Shown one piece after another: positions 7,042-12,500 of a stretch of 12,500 nt of DNA; the stretch's first letter is position 1, and each line of letters starts with the position of its first letter. This DNA comes from an uncultured bacterium (GTDB lineage Bacteria > Cyanobacteriota > Vampirovibrionia > Gastranaerophilales > Gastranaerophilaceae): contig USHE01000044.1 in NCBI GenBank assembly GCA_900554385.1, positions 1-12,500 on the forward strand. Reading direction: 5' to 3'. Both the position numbers and the translations under genes were made by a program. The notes under the pieces are model-generated. The model saw only the letters and a list, made by a program, of their open reading frames with translations. It was not told the origin of the DNA and made no database searches.

Positions 7042-7095
7042 GTCTAATTCGGTGCCGCCTTCTGTGCCTCGCCTCCGCGAGCCGTGCACGGCTCA
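7042..7095. repeat. Dispersed intergenic repeat, copy C, with nested palindromes
   Basis: The head GTCTAATTCGGTG (7042-7054) and the tail 7072-7095 match copy A (121-133 and 150-173) with nearly the same internal gap. The tail contains a hairpin CTCGC-CTCC-GCGAG (7068-7081) that overlaps a perfect 16-base palindrome, GAGCCGTGCACGGCTC (7079-7094). The two folds are mutually exclusive. The element lies 17 bases upstream of the speB start, within its predicted leader. Confidence 0.5.
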
Positions 7096-7114
7096 CCTTT
7101 TCTAATACCGCTCC

Positions 7115-7148
7115 AAATTTTCGCTGATGTTCCTTTTCGCGAAAATTT
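7115..7148. promoter_or_regulatory. Nested inverted repeats in the speB leader or divergent control region
   Basis: AAATTTTCGC (7115-7124) and GCGAAAATTT (7139-7148) form a perfect 10-base inverted repeat with a 14-base loop. The right arm overlaps a second perfect palindrome, TTTTCGCGAAAA (7134-7145). This could be a repressor operator or two competing RNA folds at the 5' end of the speB transcript. No regulator is identified. Confidence 0.4.
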
Positions 7149-7165
7149 TTCGGACATTCACAAGT

Positions 7166-7196
7166 ATTTTATCATAAAATTAGATATTTACAGCAA
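7166..7196 (-). promoter_or_regulatory. Possible promoter of the speB-ligA cluster
   Basis: On the minus strand TTGCTG (7196-7191) is followed by TATGATAAAAT (7176-7166). Spacing to TAAAAT is 19 bases, longer than ideal, so the call is weak. It is the best leftward candidate in the gap and would place the transcript start near 7159, just before the nested inverted repeats. Confidence 0.3.
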
Positions 7197-7250
7197 TTTT
7201 TTAAAGTTATTTGTTTTTATTACAATATGGAAAAATAATAGGAGGACAAC

Positions 7251-7514
7251 ATGATAAAACCAGTAATCGCTAATTCAGTAAATTTTAAAGGAATAGATAA
7301 AACTGAGCCTAAAAAAGAACAACCTGAAAAGAAAGCAGAAGTTCAAGCTCAACAACCACAAGCAAACGGAAATGAAGCACTGGCAAATTATAATAAAGCC
7401 GCAATTCACCCGTCACAGCAGATAAAACCGCAAGCAGAAACCGAACCGCCAAAAACAGAAGGTGAAACAAAACCTCAGGAAAAAGACGACGACAAAGAAG
7501 AAAAAGACGATTAG
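7251..7514 (+). CDS. Small disordered protein of unknown function
   Basis: I do not recognise this 87-aa protein. The start is excellent: ATAGGAGGACAAC directly before ATG 7251. After a short, mildly hydrophobic N-terminus (MIKPVIANSVNFKG), the rest is rich in Glu, Lys, Gln, Pro and Ala, without hydrophobic segments. It ends in an acidic-basic tail (KDDDKEEKDD). Such composition implies an intrinsically disordered soluble protein. There is no signal peptide or cysteine. A possible -10 (TACAAT, 7221-7226) precedes it with a poor -35. It stands alone between a divergent control region and the mfd promoter. The strong ribosome binding site makes it a probable real gene despite the low-complexity sequence. 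Confidence 0.65.
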   Translation: MIKPVIANSVNFKGIDKTEPKKEQPEKKAEVQAQQPQANGNEALANYNKAAIHPSQQIKPQAETEPPKTEGETKPQEKDDDKEEKDD

Positions 7515-7559
7515 TACCCACCTTGATCCCTGTCACCACAAGCGGTGTAAAGCTGGCAA

Positions 7560-7588
7560 ATTTTACTAATTCATGTTAAAATACAGTT
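7560..7588 (+). promoter_or_regulatory. Extended -10 promoter of mfd, likely giving a leaderless mRNA
   Basis: TGTTAAAAT (7574-7582) is an extended -10 element. An imperfect -35 (CTGGCA) lies 18 bases before TAAAAT. The usual distance to the transcript start puts it at about 7588-7590, on or next to the ATG at 7589. No ribosome binding site exists in the bases before the ATG. Confidence 0.4.
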
Positions 7589-8977
7589 ATGTTCAGCATA
7601 GACTGTTTAAAAACGAATGAGAATTATCAGCTTTTCAAAGCAGACGCAGAAGCAAGGATATCTTTCGCCGTCACAGGACTTGTCACAATTTTACGGCTTT
7701 TGCTTGTACAAAAAACTCACGAAATTTCTAAGAAAAAAATTCTTTTTATAACATCAAGCGAACAAAATGCACTAAGATACCAAAACGATTTTAAAAAAGC
7801 ATTCGGAATGGAAACAAGTCTTTTGCCGTTTCAAAATATTTCGATGTATGAAAGCGTAGCCTCCAATGTTTACGATTATGCGGAGCAGGTAAAAATTCTA
7901 CGAGAAAAACCTGATATTGTTATTGCACCCGTAAAAACTCTGTTAGAAAAATTTCCCGCCTCTGATTTTTATGAACAAAATAAACTCACGATAAAAGTCG
8001 GGGACGAAATTGACTTAAAAAATTTATCCCAAAAACTCGTAAATCTCGGCTATAAACGCTCCACAATGGTTTCGGATATAGCGGAATTCAGTATTCGCGG
8101 AGATATCGCAGATGTATTTTCTTTAGATAAAAACCCTGTGCGTATTGAACTCTGGGGAGATGAAGTGGTAGATTTAAGGTATTTTGACAACGAAACCCAA
8201 AAATCTGTCGAAAAAGTAAAAGAAATTGAAATTCTGCCTATATACAAATTCCTGCTTGATAATCCGAAAGGTTTGCCAAAAGAAATAAAAGAACAGGTCG
8301 ACGAAGAAGGATATTTTGAGGGAATAGAAGTTTATCAGAATTACTTTAACAAAAATCTGGTAAGCGTATTGGATTATTTTAAAGATTACACTGTAATTTT
8401 TGATGAAACCCCTGAAGTTTATGCAAAATTTGAATTTACGGACGAAAATTTTACAAAACAGCTACAGGAGAATTTGAAACTAGGCTTACATTACGAACTT
8501 GACGGACTAAACCATATAACTTACGAAGAATTCATCCAAAAACTTGCCTGTTATATAAAAATCGGACTAAACAAATTCCTTGACGGGGAAATGGATGAAA
8601 TTATAGAATTTAACACCCAGCCCGTAAAAAACTTTGCAGCAAATTTCGATGAAATCGCAAAATTTATAACTGATAATCAACACTACAGAATAATAATAGC
8701 AACAGATTATCCTGAAAGGGTAAAAGAAATTCTCAAAGAACGAGAAGTATATGCTGATATTACCTACACTGAAAGCATTGCCTCACACGGCGGAATTTTA
8801 GAGGATTTTGAAACCATCATCCTCACAGACAGAGAACTTTTCAACAAACGCACAAAAGAAGTTACATCGTCAAAGCGGTCTTACTACAAAGAGAAACCAG
8901 AATTTATCGAAAGCATTAACGATATAAAAGAGGGTGAATACGTAGTCCACAGCATTCTAGGTGTCGGGATATACTAG
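7589..8977 (+). CDS. mfd: Mfd N-terminal part (UvrB-like module)
   Basis: The 462-residue piece carries the UvrB-homology region used to bind UvrA: an N-terminal helical segment (ARISFAVTGLVTIL), LPFQNISMYESVASN, a DIVIAPVKTLLEK strand and the SIRGDIADVFSLDKNPVRIELWGDEVVDLRYFD motif block. It ends in the beginning of the RNA-polymerase-interacting domain (GEYVVHSILGVGIY). ATG 7589 is taken as the start because the usual Mfd N-terminus begins here; there is no ribosome binding site in front of it. Confidence 0.8.
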   Translation: MFSIDCLKTNENYQLFKADAEARISFAVTGLVTILRLLLVQKTHEISKKKILFITSSEQNALRYQNDFKKAFGMETSLLPFQNISMYESVASNVYDYAEQVKILREKPDIVIAPVKTLLEKFPASDFYEQNKLTIKVGDEIDLKNLSQKLVNLGYKRSTMVSDIAEFSIRGDIADVFSLDKNPVRIELWGDEVVDLRYFDNETQKSVEKVKEIEILPIYKFLLDNPKGLPKEIKEQVDEEGYFEGIEVYQNYFNKNLVSVLDYFKDYTVIFDETPEVYAKFEFTDENFTKQLQENLKLGLHYELDGLNHITYEEFIQKLACYIKIGLNKFLDGEMDEIIEFNTQPVKNFAANFDEIAKFITDNQHYRIIIATDYPERVKEILKEREVYADITYTESIASHGGILEDFETIILTDRELFNKRTKEVTSSKRSYYKEKPEFIESINDIKEGEYVVHSILGVGIY

Positions 8978-10960
8978 GGCTTAACCCAGCAGGAATTCGA
9001 CGGACAGTTGAAAGTTTATCTCACTATAGTTAATGCTAGCAAGGATAAATTGCACATTCCTGCAGAACAAATCAATCTATTATGCAGATATAGAGGTTCG
9101 GGGAACATTAAGCCAACACTTTCCAGAATGGGCGGAAAAGATTGGGAAAACACAAAAGCCCGTGTAAAAAAAGAGGTTGAACAGGTTGCGTATGACCTAC
9201 TAAGGCTTTATGCAAGACGAAAAATGCAAAAAGGCATTCAGTTCCTTCCTGATACAACCTGGCAGGTGGAAATGGAAGAAGCGTTTGAATATACTGAAAC
9301 ACCTGATCAGATGAAAGCGATTATAGACGTTAAAGCTGATATGGAAAGCGAAAGTCCTATGGACAGACTAATCTGCGGGGATGTTGGTTTTGGGAAAACA
9401 GAAGTTGCAATGCGTGCGATATTCAAGGCTGTAACCTCAGGGAAACAAGTTGCCGTTGTTGTTCCGACAACAATTCTTGCCCTCCAGCACTTCCAGACCA
9501 TGTCAGAAAGATTTAAGCCGTTCGGAGTTAATGTAGAACTTCTGTCGCGCTTCCGGACATCTAAAGAACAGAAAGAAACTGTAAAAAATCTTGCAACAGG
9601 AGCGTGTGACGTTGTTGTCGGCACTCATAGACTTTTACAGGAAGGCATTATTTTTAAGGATTTAGGACTTTTGGTTATAGACGAAGAACACCGATTTGGG
9701 GTTCGCCACAAGGAGAAATTAAAATCATTACGTGAAAATATCGACATAATCACAATGTCCGCAACCCCGATTCCGCGAACACTGTATATGTCACTTTCGG
9801 GGATAAAAGATATGTCCGTAATCAACACACCGCCGAAGAACAGACTTCCGATAAAGACTTTTGTCGGCGTATGGAACGACAACATGGTTAAAAACGCAAT
9901 TGTCCACGAACTTGACCGCGAAGGGCAGGTTTTCTACCTATATAATCGTGTTGAAACAATTGAAGAATTTAAACTTCAACTCCAGCAGCTCATACCTAAT
10001 GCACGAATAGCAATCGGACACGGTCAAATGGACGAAAAAGCTCTGGAACAGGTTATAGTAGATTTTGCAAACCACGAGTATGACGTGCTTCTTGCGACAA
10101 CAATTATCGAAAACGGCATTGACATCCCGAACGCAAACACAATGATTATTCACGACGCCGACAGATTTGGTCTTGCTCAGCTTTATCAATTGAGAGGACG
10201 TGTCGGACGCTCTCAAAGACAGGCATACTGCTACTGCTTCTACAAACGTCAGAAAGAAATGACAAAAGAAGCAGTTCAAAGATTAAAAGCGATAAAAGAA
10301 TTTACAACCCTCGGAAGCGGCTATCAAATTGCACTTCGTGATGTAGAAATCCGCGGAGTGGGCAATATTTTAGGAACAAAACAGCACGGTCACATGATTA
10401 ACGTCGGATTTGACACATATTGTCAGCTTCTTGAGGAAACTGTTCAGGAAATACAGGGCGAACACGTAGAAAAAGAAGTTTCAACTATCGTCGATATTAA
10501 CGTAACTGCGTTTATTCCGGATGAGTGGGTAGGGTCTGCAGAACAGAAAATGATTGAATACAAACGACTTGCAGACGTTAAAAATGATGTGGAATTGGAT
10601 TATATCACAGAAGAATGGAAAGACAGATTTGCGAAACCTCCTGAAAGCGTAGAGAATATAATAAAACTAATAAGAATACGTCTTAGCGCAAGTGATGTAA
10701 AGATTGCGGCAATTCGCGAAACTTCAGACAATATCAGAATTTACACACCATACACCCAGCCCGAATGGAAAATCATTCAGCGAGAACTTCCATCGGAAAT
10801 TCTTAAAAAGATTAAATTCACAATTGCCCCTTCGTCCTGTCAGGAAGGCTGTTCAATTTTATTATTGAATAATGCATATATGAATTTTAATGAAGTATTT
10901 AACATTTTAACGGATTTGTTTTATTATATACATAAAATAAGTCACGAATACAAAAACTAA
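8978..10960 (+). CDS. mfd: Mfd C-terminal part (RNA polymerase-interacting domain, helicase motor, D7)
   Basis: This is the rest of Mfd after the TAG, in the same frame. Whole-gene numbering: Walker A GDVGFGKTE at 597-605, VVPTT and VVGTHRLL blocks, the DEEH helicase box at 698-701, TMSATPIPRTL, and the second RecA-like lobe with TTIIENGIDIPNAN and QLYQLRGRVGRSQRQAY. The translocation (TRG) motif and the C-terminal D7 domain (FIPDEWVG onward) follow. The first possible start, TTG 9008, has no binding site at the right distance, so independent translation is unlikely. Confidence 0.8.
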   Translation, partial: GLTQQEFDGQLKVYLTIVNASKDKLHIPAEQINLLCRYRGSGNIKPTLSRMGGKDWENTKARVKKEVEQVAYDLLRLYARRKMQKGIQFLPDTTWQVEMEEAFEYTETPDQMKAIIDVKADMESESPMDRLICGDVGFGKTEVAMRAIFKAVTSGKQVAVVVPTTILALQHFQTMSERFKPFGVNVELLSRFRTSKEQKETVKNLATGACDVVVGTHRLLQEGIIFKDLGLLVIDEEHRFGVRHKEKLKSLRENIDIITMSATPIPRTLYMSLSGIKDMSVINTPPKNRLPIKTFVGVWNDNMVKNAIVHELDREGQVFYLYNRVETIEEFKLQLQQLIPNARIAIGHGQMDEKALEQVIVDFANHEYDVLLATTIIENGIDIPNANTMIIHDADRFGLAQLYQLRGRVGRSQRQAYCYCFYKRQKEMTKEAVQRLKAIKEFTTLGSGYQIALRDVEIRGVGNILGTKQHGHMINVGFDTYCQLLEETVQEIQGEHVEKEVSTIVDINVTAFIPDEWVGSAEQKMIEYKRLADVKNDVELDYITEEWKDRFAKPPESVENIIKLIRIRLSASDVKIAAIRETSDNIRIYTPYTQPEWKIIQRELPSEILKKIKFTIAPSSCQEGCSILLLNNAYMNFNEVFNILTDLFYYIHKISHEYKN

Positions 10961-10979
10961 CCAAAGAAAGAGAGAGTTT

Positions 10980-12134
10980 ATGAAAGGGAAAAAATTACTG
11001 GCAACCGTTGCTTTATCAGCAGTATTATTCACCGGCTGCGGTATCAAATCAGCTCAAACCATTATTAAAGTAAACGGTGAAAACATTACTCAAGGGCAGT
11101 TTGACGAAAGCTTTAACAAATCAACTCAAGGCGGCATGATGGCTCAACTTGGAATAAATGTAAAAGACGGTAAAAACAGCTTTTTATACTATCTAATTAA
11201 AGACAAAGTTGTAAACGAACTTATCGTAAAAGAACTTCTAAATCAGGAAGTTGAAAAACGCGGAATAAAAGTATCGGGCGAAGACGTTGACAATGCGGTA
11301 AAAGAAATCGTAGACAAAGTAGGTTCAAAAGAACAGCTAAACCAGATACTTAAACAAAACGGCATCACAACTTCTCAATTCAAAAAAGACTTAGCAGAAG
11401 AAGTTAAGATGAAGAAACTTGCTCAGGAATTAACAGACAGCAAAGTGTCTGATGCAGATGCTAAAAAATATTATAATGAAAATGTAAACCAGTTCAAATA
11501 TCCAGAAAAAGTAAAAGCATCACACATTTTGATTTCAGTAAATCCACAGGAAATTGAAGAAATAATTACATCAGACAAAGAAAATGCAGGAGCATCACAA
11601 GAAGAAATCAAGAAAAAAGTAGCTGCAGAAATTGCAAACAGAAAAGCGAAAGCAGAAAAACTTCTTGGAGAAATCAAAAAAGACCAATCACAATTTGAAA
11701 AATTAGCAAAAGAGAATTCTGATGACACAACAACAGCAGTAAAAGGCGGGGATTTAGGATTTTTTGCGGCACAAGATATGGTACCTGAATTTTCGAAAGC
11801 TGCGTTTTCAATGAAACCGAATACAGTATCAAACCTTGTAGAAACCCAATTCGGCTACCACATTATCAAGGTAACAGACAGAATGGCAGCAGGACAGCAG
11901 CCGTTTGAAAAGGTTAAAAATGACATCAAAGGTTTCTTAGAAACACAAAAACAGCTTGAAGCAATCGACAAACTTGTGGAATCGTTGAAGAAAAACGCAA
12001 CAATTGAATACGTAAACAGCGAATACGATCCGCAAAACATTCAAAAATCGCTTCAAACAGAAATCAAACAGAGCGGAGATAAAGCAAAAGAAGTAAAAGA
12101 CGCTGCTACTAAAAAAGAAGAAGCAAAAAAATAG
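10980..12134 (+). CDS. Lipoprotein parvulin-type peptidyl-prolyl isomerase (PrsA/SurA-like)
   Basis: The 384-aa protein has a lipoprotein signal peptide: MKGKK, a hydrophobic core, then LFTGC with the lipid-acceptor Cys20. A SurA-type N-terminal helical region follows (about 30-170), then a parvulin isomerase domain at about 178-302. That domain has H182 in the ASHILI motif, GGDLGFF (256-262), MVPEFSKAAFSM and FGYHIIKV with H294. Between the first parvulin strand and the next helix there is a charged insertion (about 189-222) beyond the compact domain. The C-terminal tail is Lys- and Glu-rich. The likely role is folding of exported proteins at the membrane surface. The ribosome binding site is a weak AG-rich run (AGAAAGAGAGAG). 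It follows mfd by 19 bases and ends at a clear terminator. Confidence 0.88.
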   Translation: MKGKKLLATVALSAVLFTGCGIKSAQTIIKVNGENITQGQFDESFNKSTQGGMMAQLGINVKDGKNSFLYYLIKDKVVNELIVKELLNQEVEKRGIKVSGEDVDNAVKEIVDKVGSKEQLNQILKQNGITTSQFKKDLAEEVKMKKLAQELTDSKVSDADAKKYYNENVNQFKYPEKVKASHILISVNPQEIEEIITSDKENAGASQEEIKKKVAAEIANRKAKAEKLLGEIKKDQSQFEKLAKENSDDTTTAVKGGDLGFFAAQDMVPEFSKAAFSMKPNTVSNLVETQFGYHIIKVTDRMAAGQQPFEKVKNDIKGFLETQKQLEAIDKLVESLKKNATIEYVNSEYDPQNIQKSLQTEIKQSGDKAKEVKDAATKKEEAKK

Positions 12135-12152
12135 AAATTATTCTATAACACG

Positions 12153-12186
12153 AAAAGAGGGTGAAACGAGTTTCATCCTCTTTTTT
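12153..12186 (+). terminator. Rho-independent terminator after the isomerase gene
   Basis: AAAAGAGGGTGAAAC (12153-12167), a GA loop, then GTTTCATCCTCTTTT and further T to 12186 form a long stem with one G-T pair. The T-run is on the plus strand, and the poly-A on the other side means it may also work leftward. Confidence 0.85.
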
Positions 12187-12219
12187 AATGTATATAGAAA
12201 TCTTCGCATAATTCTAGAC

Positions 12220-12246
12220 AAAAAAAAGGCGGCAGGAGGCGCCGCC
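12220..12246 (-). terminator. Strong minus-strand Rho-independent terminator
   Basis: Read leftward, GGCGGC (12246-12241), a seven-base loop GCCTCCT and GCCGCC (12233-12228) are followed by eight T (12227-12220). No protein gene on the minus strand ends near it in this window, so it must close a noncoding transcript or one from beyond the right edge. Confidence 0.75.
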
Positions 12247-12283
12247 AAAAGTCAAGTATGCAAAACACAAGTAATATCTGTGT
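12220..12283 (-). ncRNA. Candidate small RNA of about 64 nt
   Basis: On the minus strand an extended -10 element TGTTATAAT (about 12298-12290) predicts a transcript start at A 12283. That start coincides with the first base of a hairpin ACACA-loop-TGTGT (12283-12265). The strong terminator described at 12246-12220 follows. The terminator loop GCCTCCT can pair with ribosome binding sites (AGGAGG). The -35 region is poor. No open reading frame of note lies within. Promoter, short body and terminator together fit a small trans-acting RNA; the terminator could instead serve a longer transcript. Confidence 0.4.
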
Positions 12284-12332
12284 AATATTATTATAACAAA
12301 AAAACAAAAAAAAGAAACAGCCTTTAGTCACA

Positions 12333-12500
12333 AACGTTAAAATAATTTAAGCATTGCGACGCAAATCATATATCGCAGGTGGATAAGCCTTCCGGGCTTT
12401 GAGGTGGTCTTAATATTCAATTTTAACGTTGTTTTGCGGCAAAAACGGCGCGCAAAATGCGGATTTTCGGTAGGGCGCTGTGTCACGCAGTGACCAAGCC
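12333..12500. other. Highly structured noncoding tract reaching the right edge
   Basis: No coding frame is seen. A perfect 11-base inverted repeat, AACGTTAAAAT (12333-12343) and ATTTTAACGTT (12420-12430), encloses the palindrome TTGCGACGCAA (12354-12364). It also encloses a hairpin AAGCC-TTCCG-GGCTT (12385-12399) flanked by two copies of AGGTGG (12377-12382, 12402-12407). Outside follow AAAAT-GCGG-ATTTT (12454-12467) and GTCAC-GCA-GTGAC (12482-12494). It may be a structured RNA, a MITE-like element or a regulatory region of a gene beyond the window. Confidence 0.4.

Larger units (their letters stand above)
7589..10960 (+). pseudogene. mfd: Transcription-repair coupling factor Mfd, interrupted by one in-frame stop
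   Basis: Mfd is a DNA translocase that dislodges RNA polymerase stalled at DNA damage and recruits UvrA for excision repair. The gene is collinear in one frame: 1124 codons, a normal length, with all domains. The single interruption is TAG at 8975-8977 (codon 463), where the RNA-polymerase-interacting domain normally has Lys or Arg in a GIY-K-G type motif. Nearby conserved positions are also altered: the usual H.HGIG appears as HSILGVG, and the usual EYA.GDKL as VNASKDKL. The change is therefore a patch rather than one base. Either the deposited sequence is wrong here or the gene is decaying. The parvulin lipoprotein gene starts 19 bases after its stop, so the two probably share a transcript. 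Confidence 0.9.

Noticed and set aside
7525..7548. Possible terminator after the 87-aa gene (CACC-ACAAGC-GGTG)
   Set aside because: The stem is only four base pairs and no T-run follows.
4667..8977. Reassigned stop codon as the explanation for the broken genes
   Set aside because: All three stop codons appear inside genes. TAA and TAG also end all ten genes whose 3' ends are visible here. Only TGA is unused as a terminator in this window, and a TGA reassignment would leave the TAA and TAG interruptions unexplained.
9008..9030. Independent start for a separate C-terminal Mfd protein at TTG 9008
   Set aside because: There is no ribosome binding site at suitable distance, and the frame continues directly from the upstream part of the polymerase-interacting domain, so this is one gene with a stop.
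12258..12296. Tiny plus-strand frame (12 codons) after an AGGAGG at about 12234
   Set aside because: The AGGAGG is the complement of a terminator loop and lies about 18 bases from the ATG, too far. The peptide is short and shows nothing recognisable.
12378..12386. GGTGGATAA resembles a DnaA box (complement TTATCCACC)
   Set aside because: It is a single copy with one mismatch. There are no other boxes, no AT-rich unwinding region with repeats and no replication genes, so no origin is claimed.

Overview
This window looks like a chromosomal stretch of an AT-rich, Gram-negative-type bacterium. It encodes LPS-export parts (LptB and an LptF/LptG permease), a lipoprotein-type foldase and two other exported proteins. 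The style suggests a non-photosynthetic cyanobacterial relative such as the gut Gastranaerophilales/Melainabacteria: short TAATG-coupled genes, a permease N-terminus of the 'LPKIT..DRY' type, and a small protein starting MIKPVIANSVNFKG. That placement is an inference from style, not a database result. All ten genes whose 3' end is in the window finish in TAA or TAG; none ends in TGA.

Layout: (1) Positions 1-235 are a divergent control region. A minus-strand gene starts at 50 and runs off the left edge; it carries an 11-G tract in its 9th to 13th codons. A good promoter faces each way, with a dispersed repeat copy between them. (2) Positions 236-2875 are a plus-strand LPS-export operon: lptB, an LptF/G permease and a secreted phosphodiester glycosidase, with TAATG stop/start overlaps. 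It ends at a bidirectional terminator (2874-2900). (3) Positions 7024-2919 are a minus-strand cluster: agmatinase speB, NAD-dependent DNA ligase ligA, a small membrane protein and a secreted SIMPL-domain protein. It converges on the same terminator. (4) Positions 7025-7250 are a divergent region with palindromes and a second repeat copy. (5) Positions 7251-12134 run on the plus strand: a disordered 87-aa protein, mfd, and a lipoprotein parvulin isomerase 19 bp after mfd, closed by a terminator at 12153-12186. (6) Positions 12135-12500 hold no protein gene. They hold a candidate small minus-strand RNA (12283-12220) and a strongly structured tract that continues past the right edge.

The most striking observation is that three normally intact housekeeping genes are broken. 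ligA has three in-frame stops (TGA, TAA, TAG) but keeps one reading frame over its full expected length. mfd has one in-frame TAG, with several changed conserved residues around it. The LptF/G permease needs a -1 shift at a run of seven T, inside a perfect slippery heptamer. Elsewhere these genes keep all their motifs. Clustered consensus errors in an assembly are therefore the leading explanation, with recent gene decay and, for the permease, genuine slippage as alternatives. All three stop types are involved and two are used as ordinary terminators nearby, so a reassigned genetic code does not explain it.
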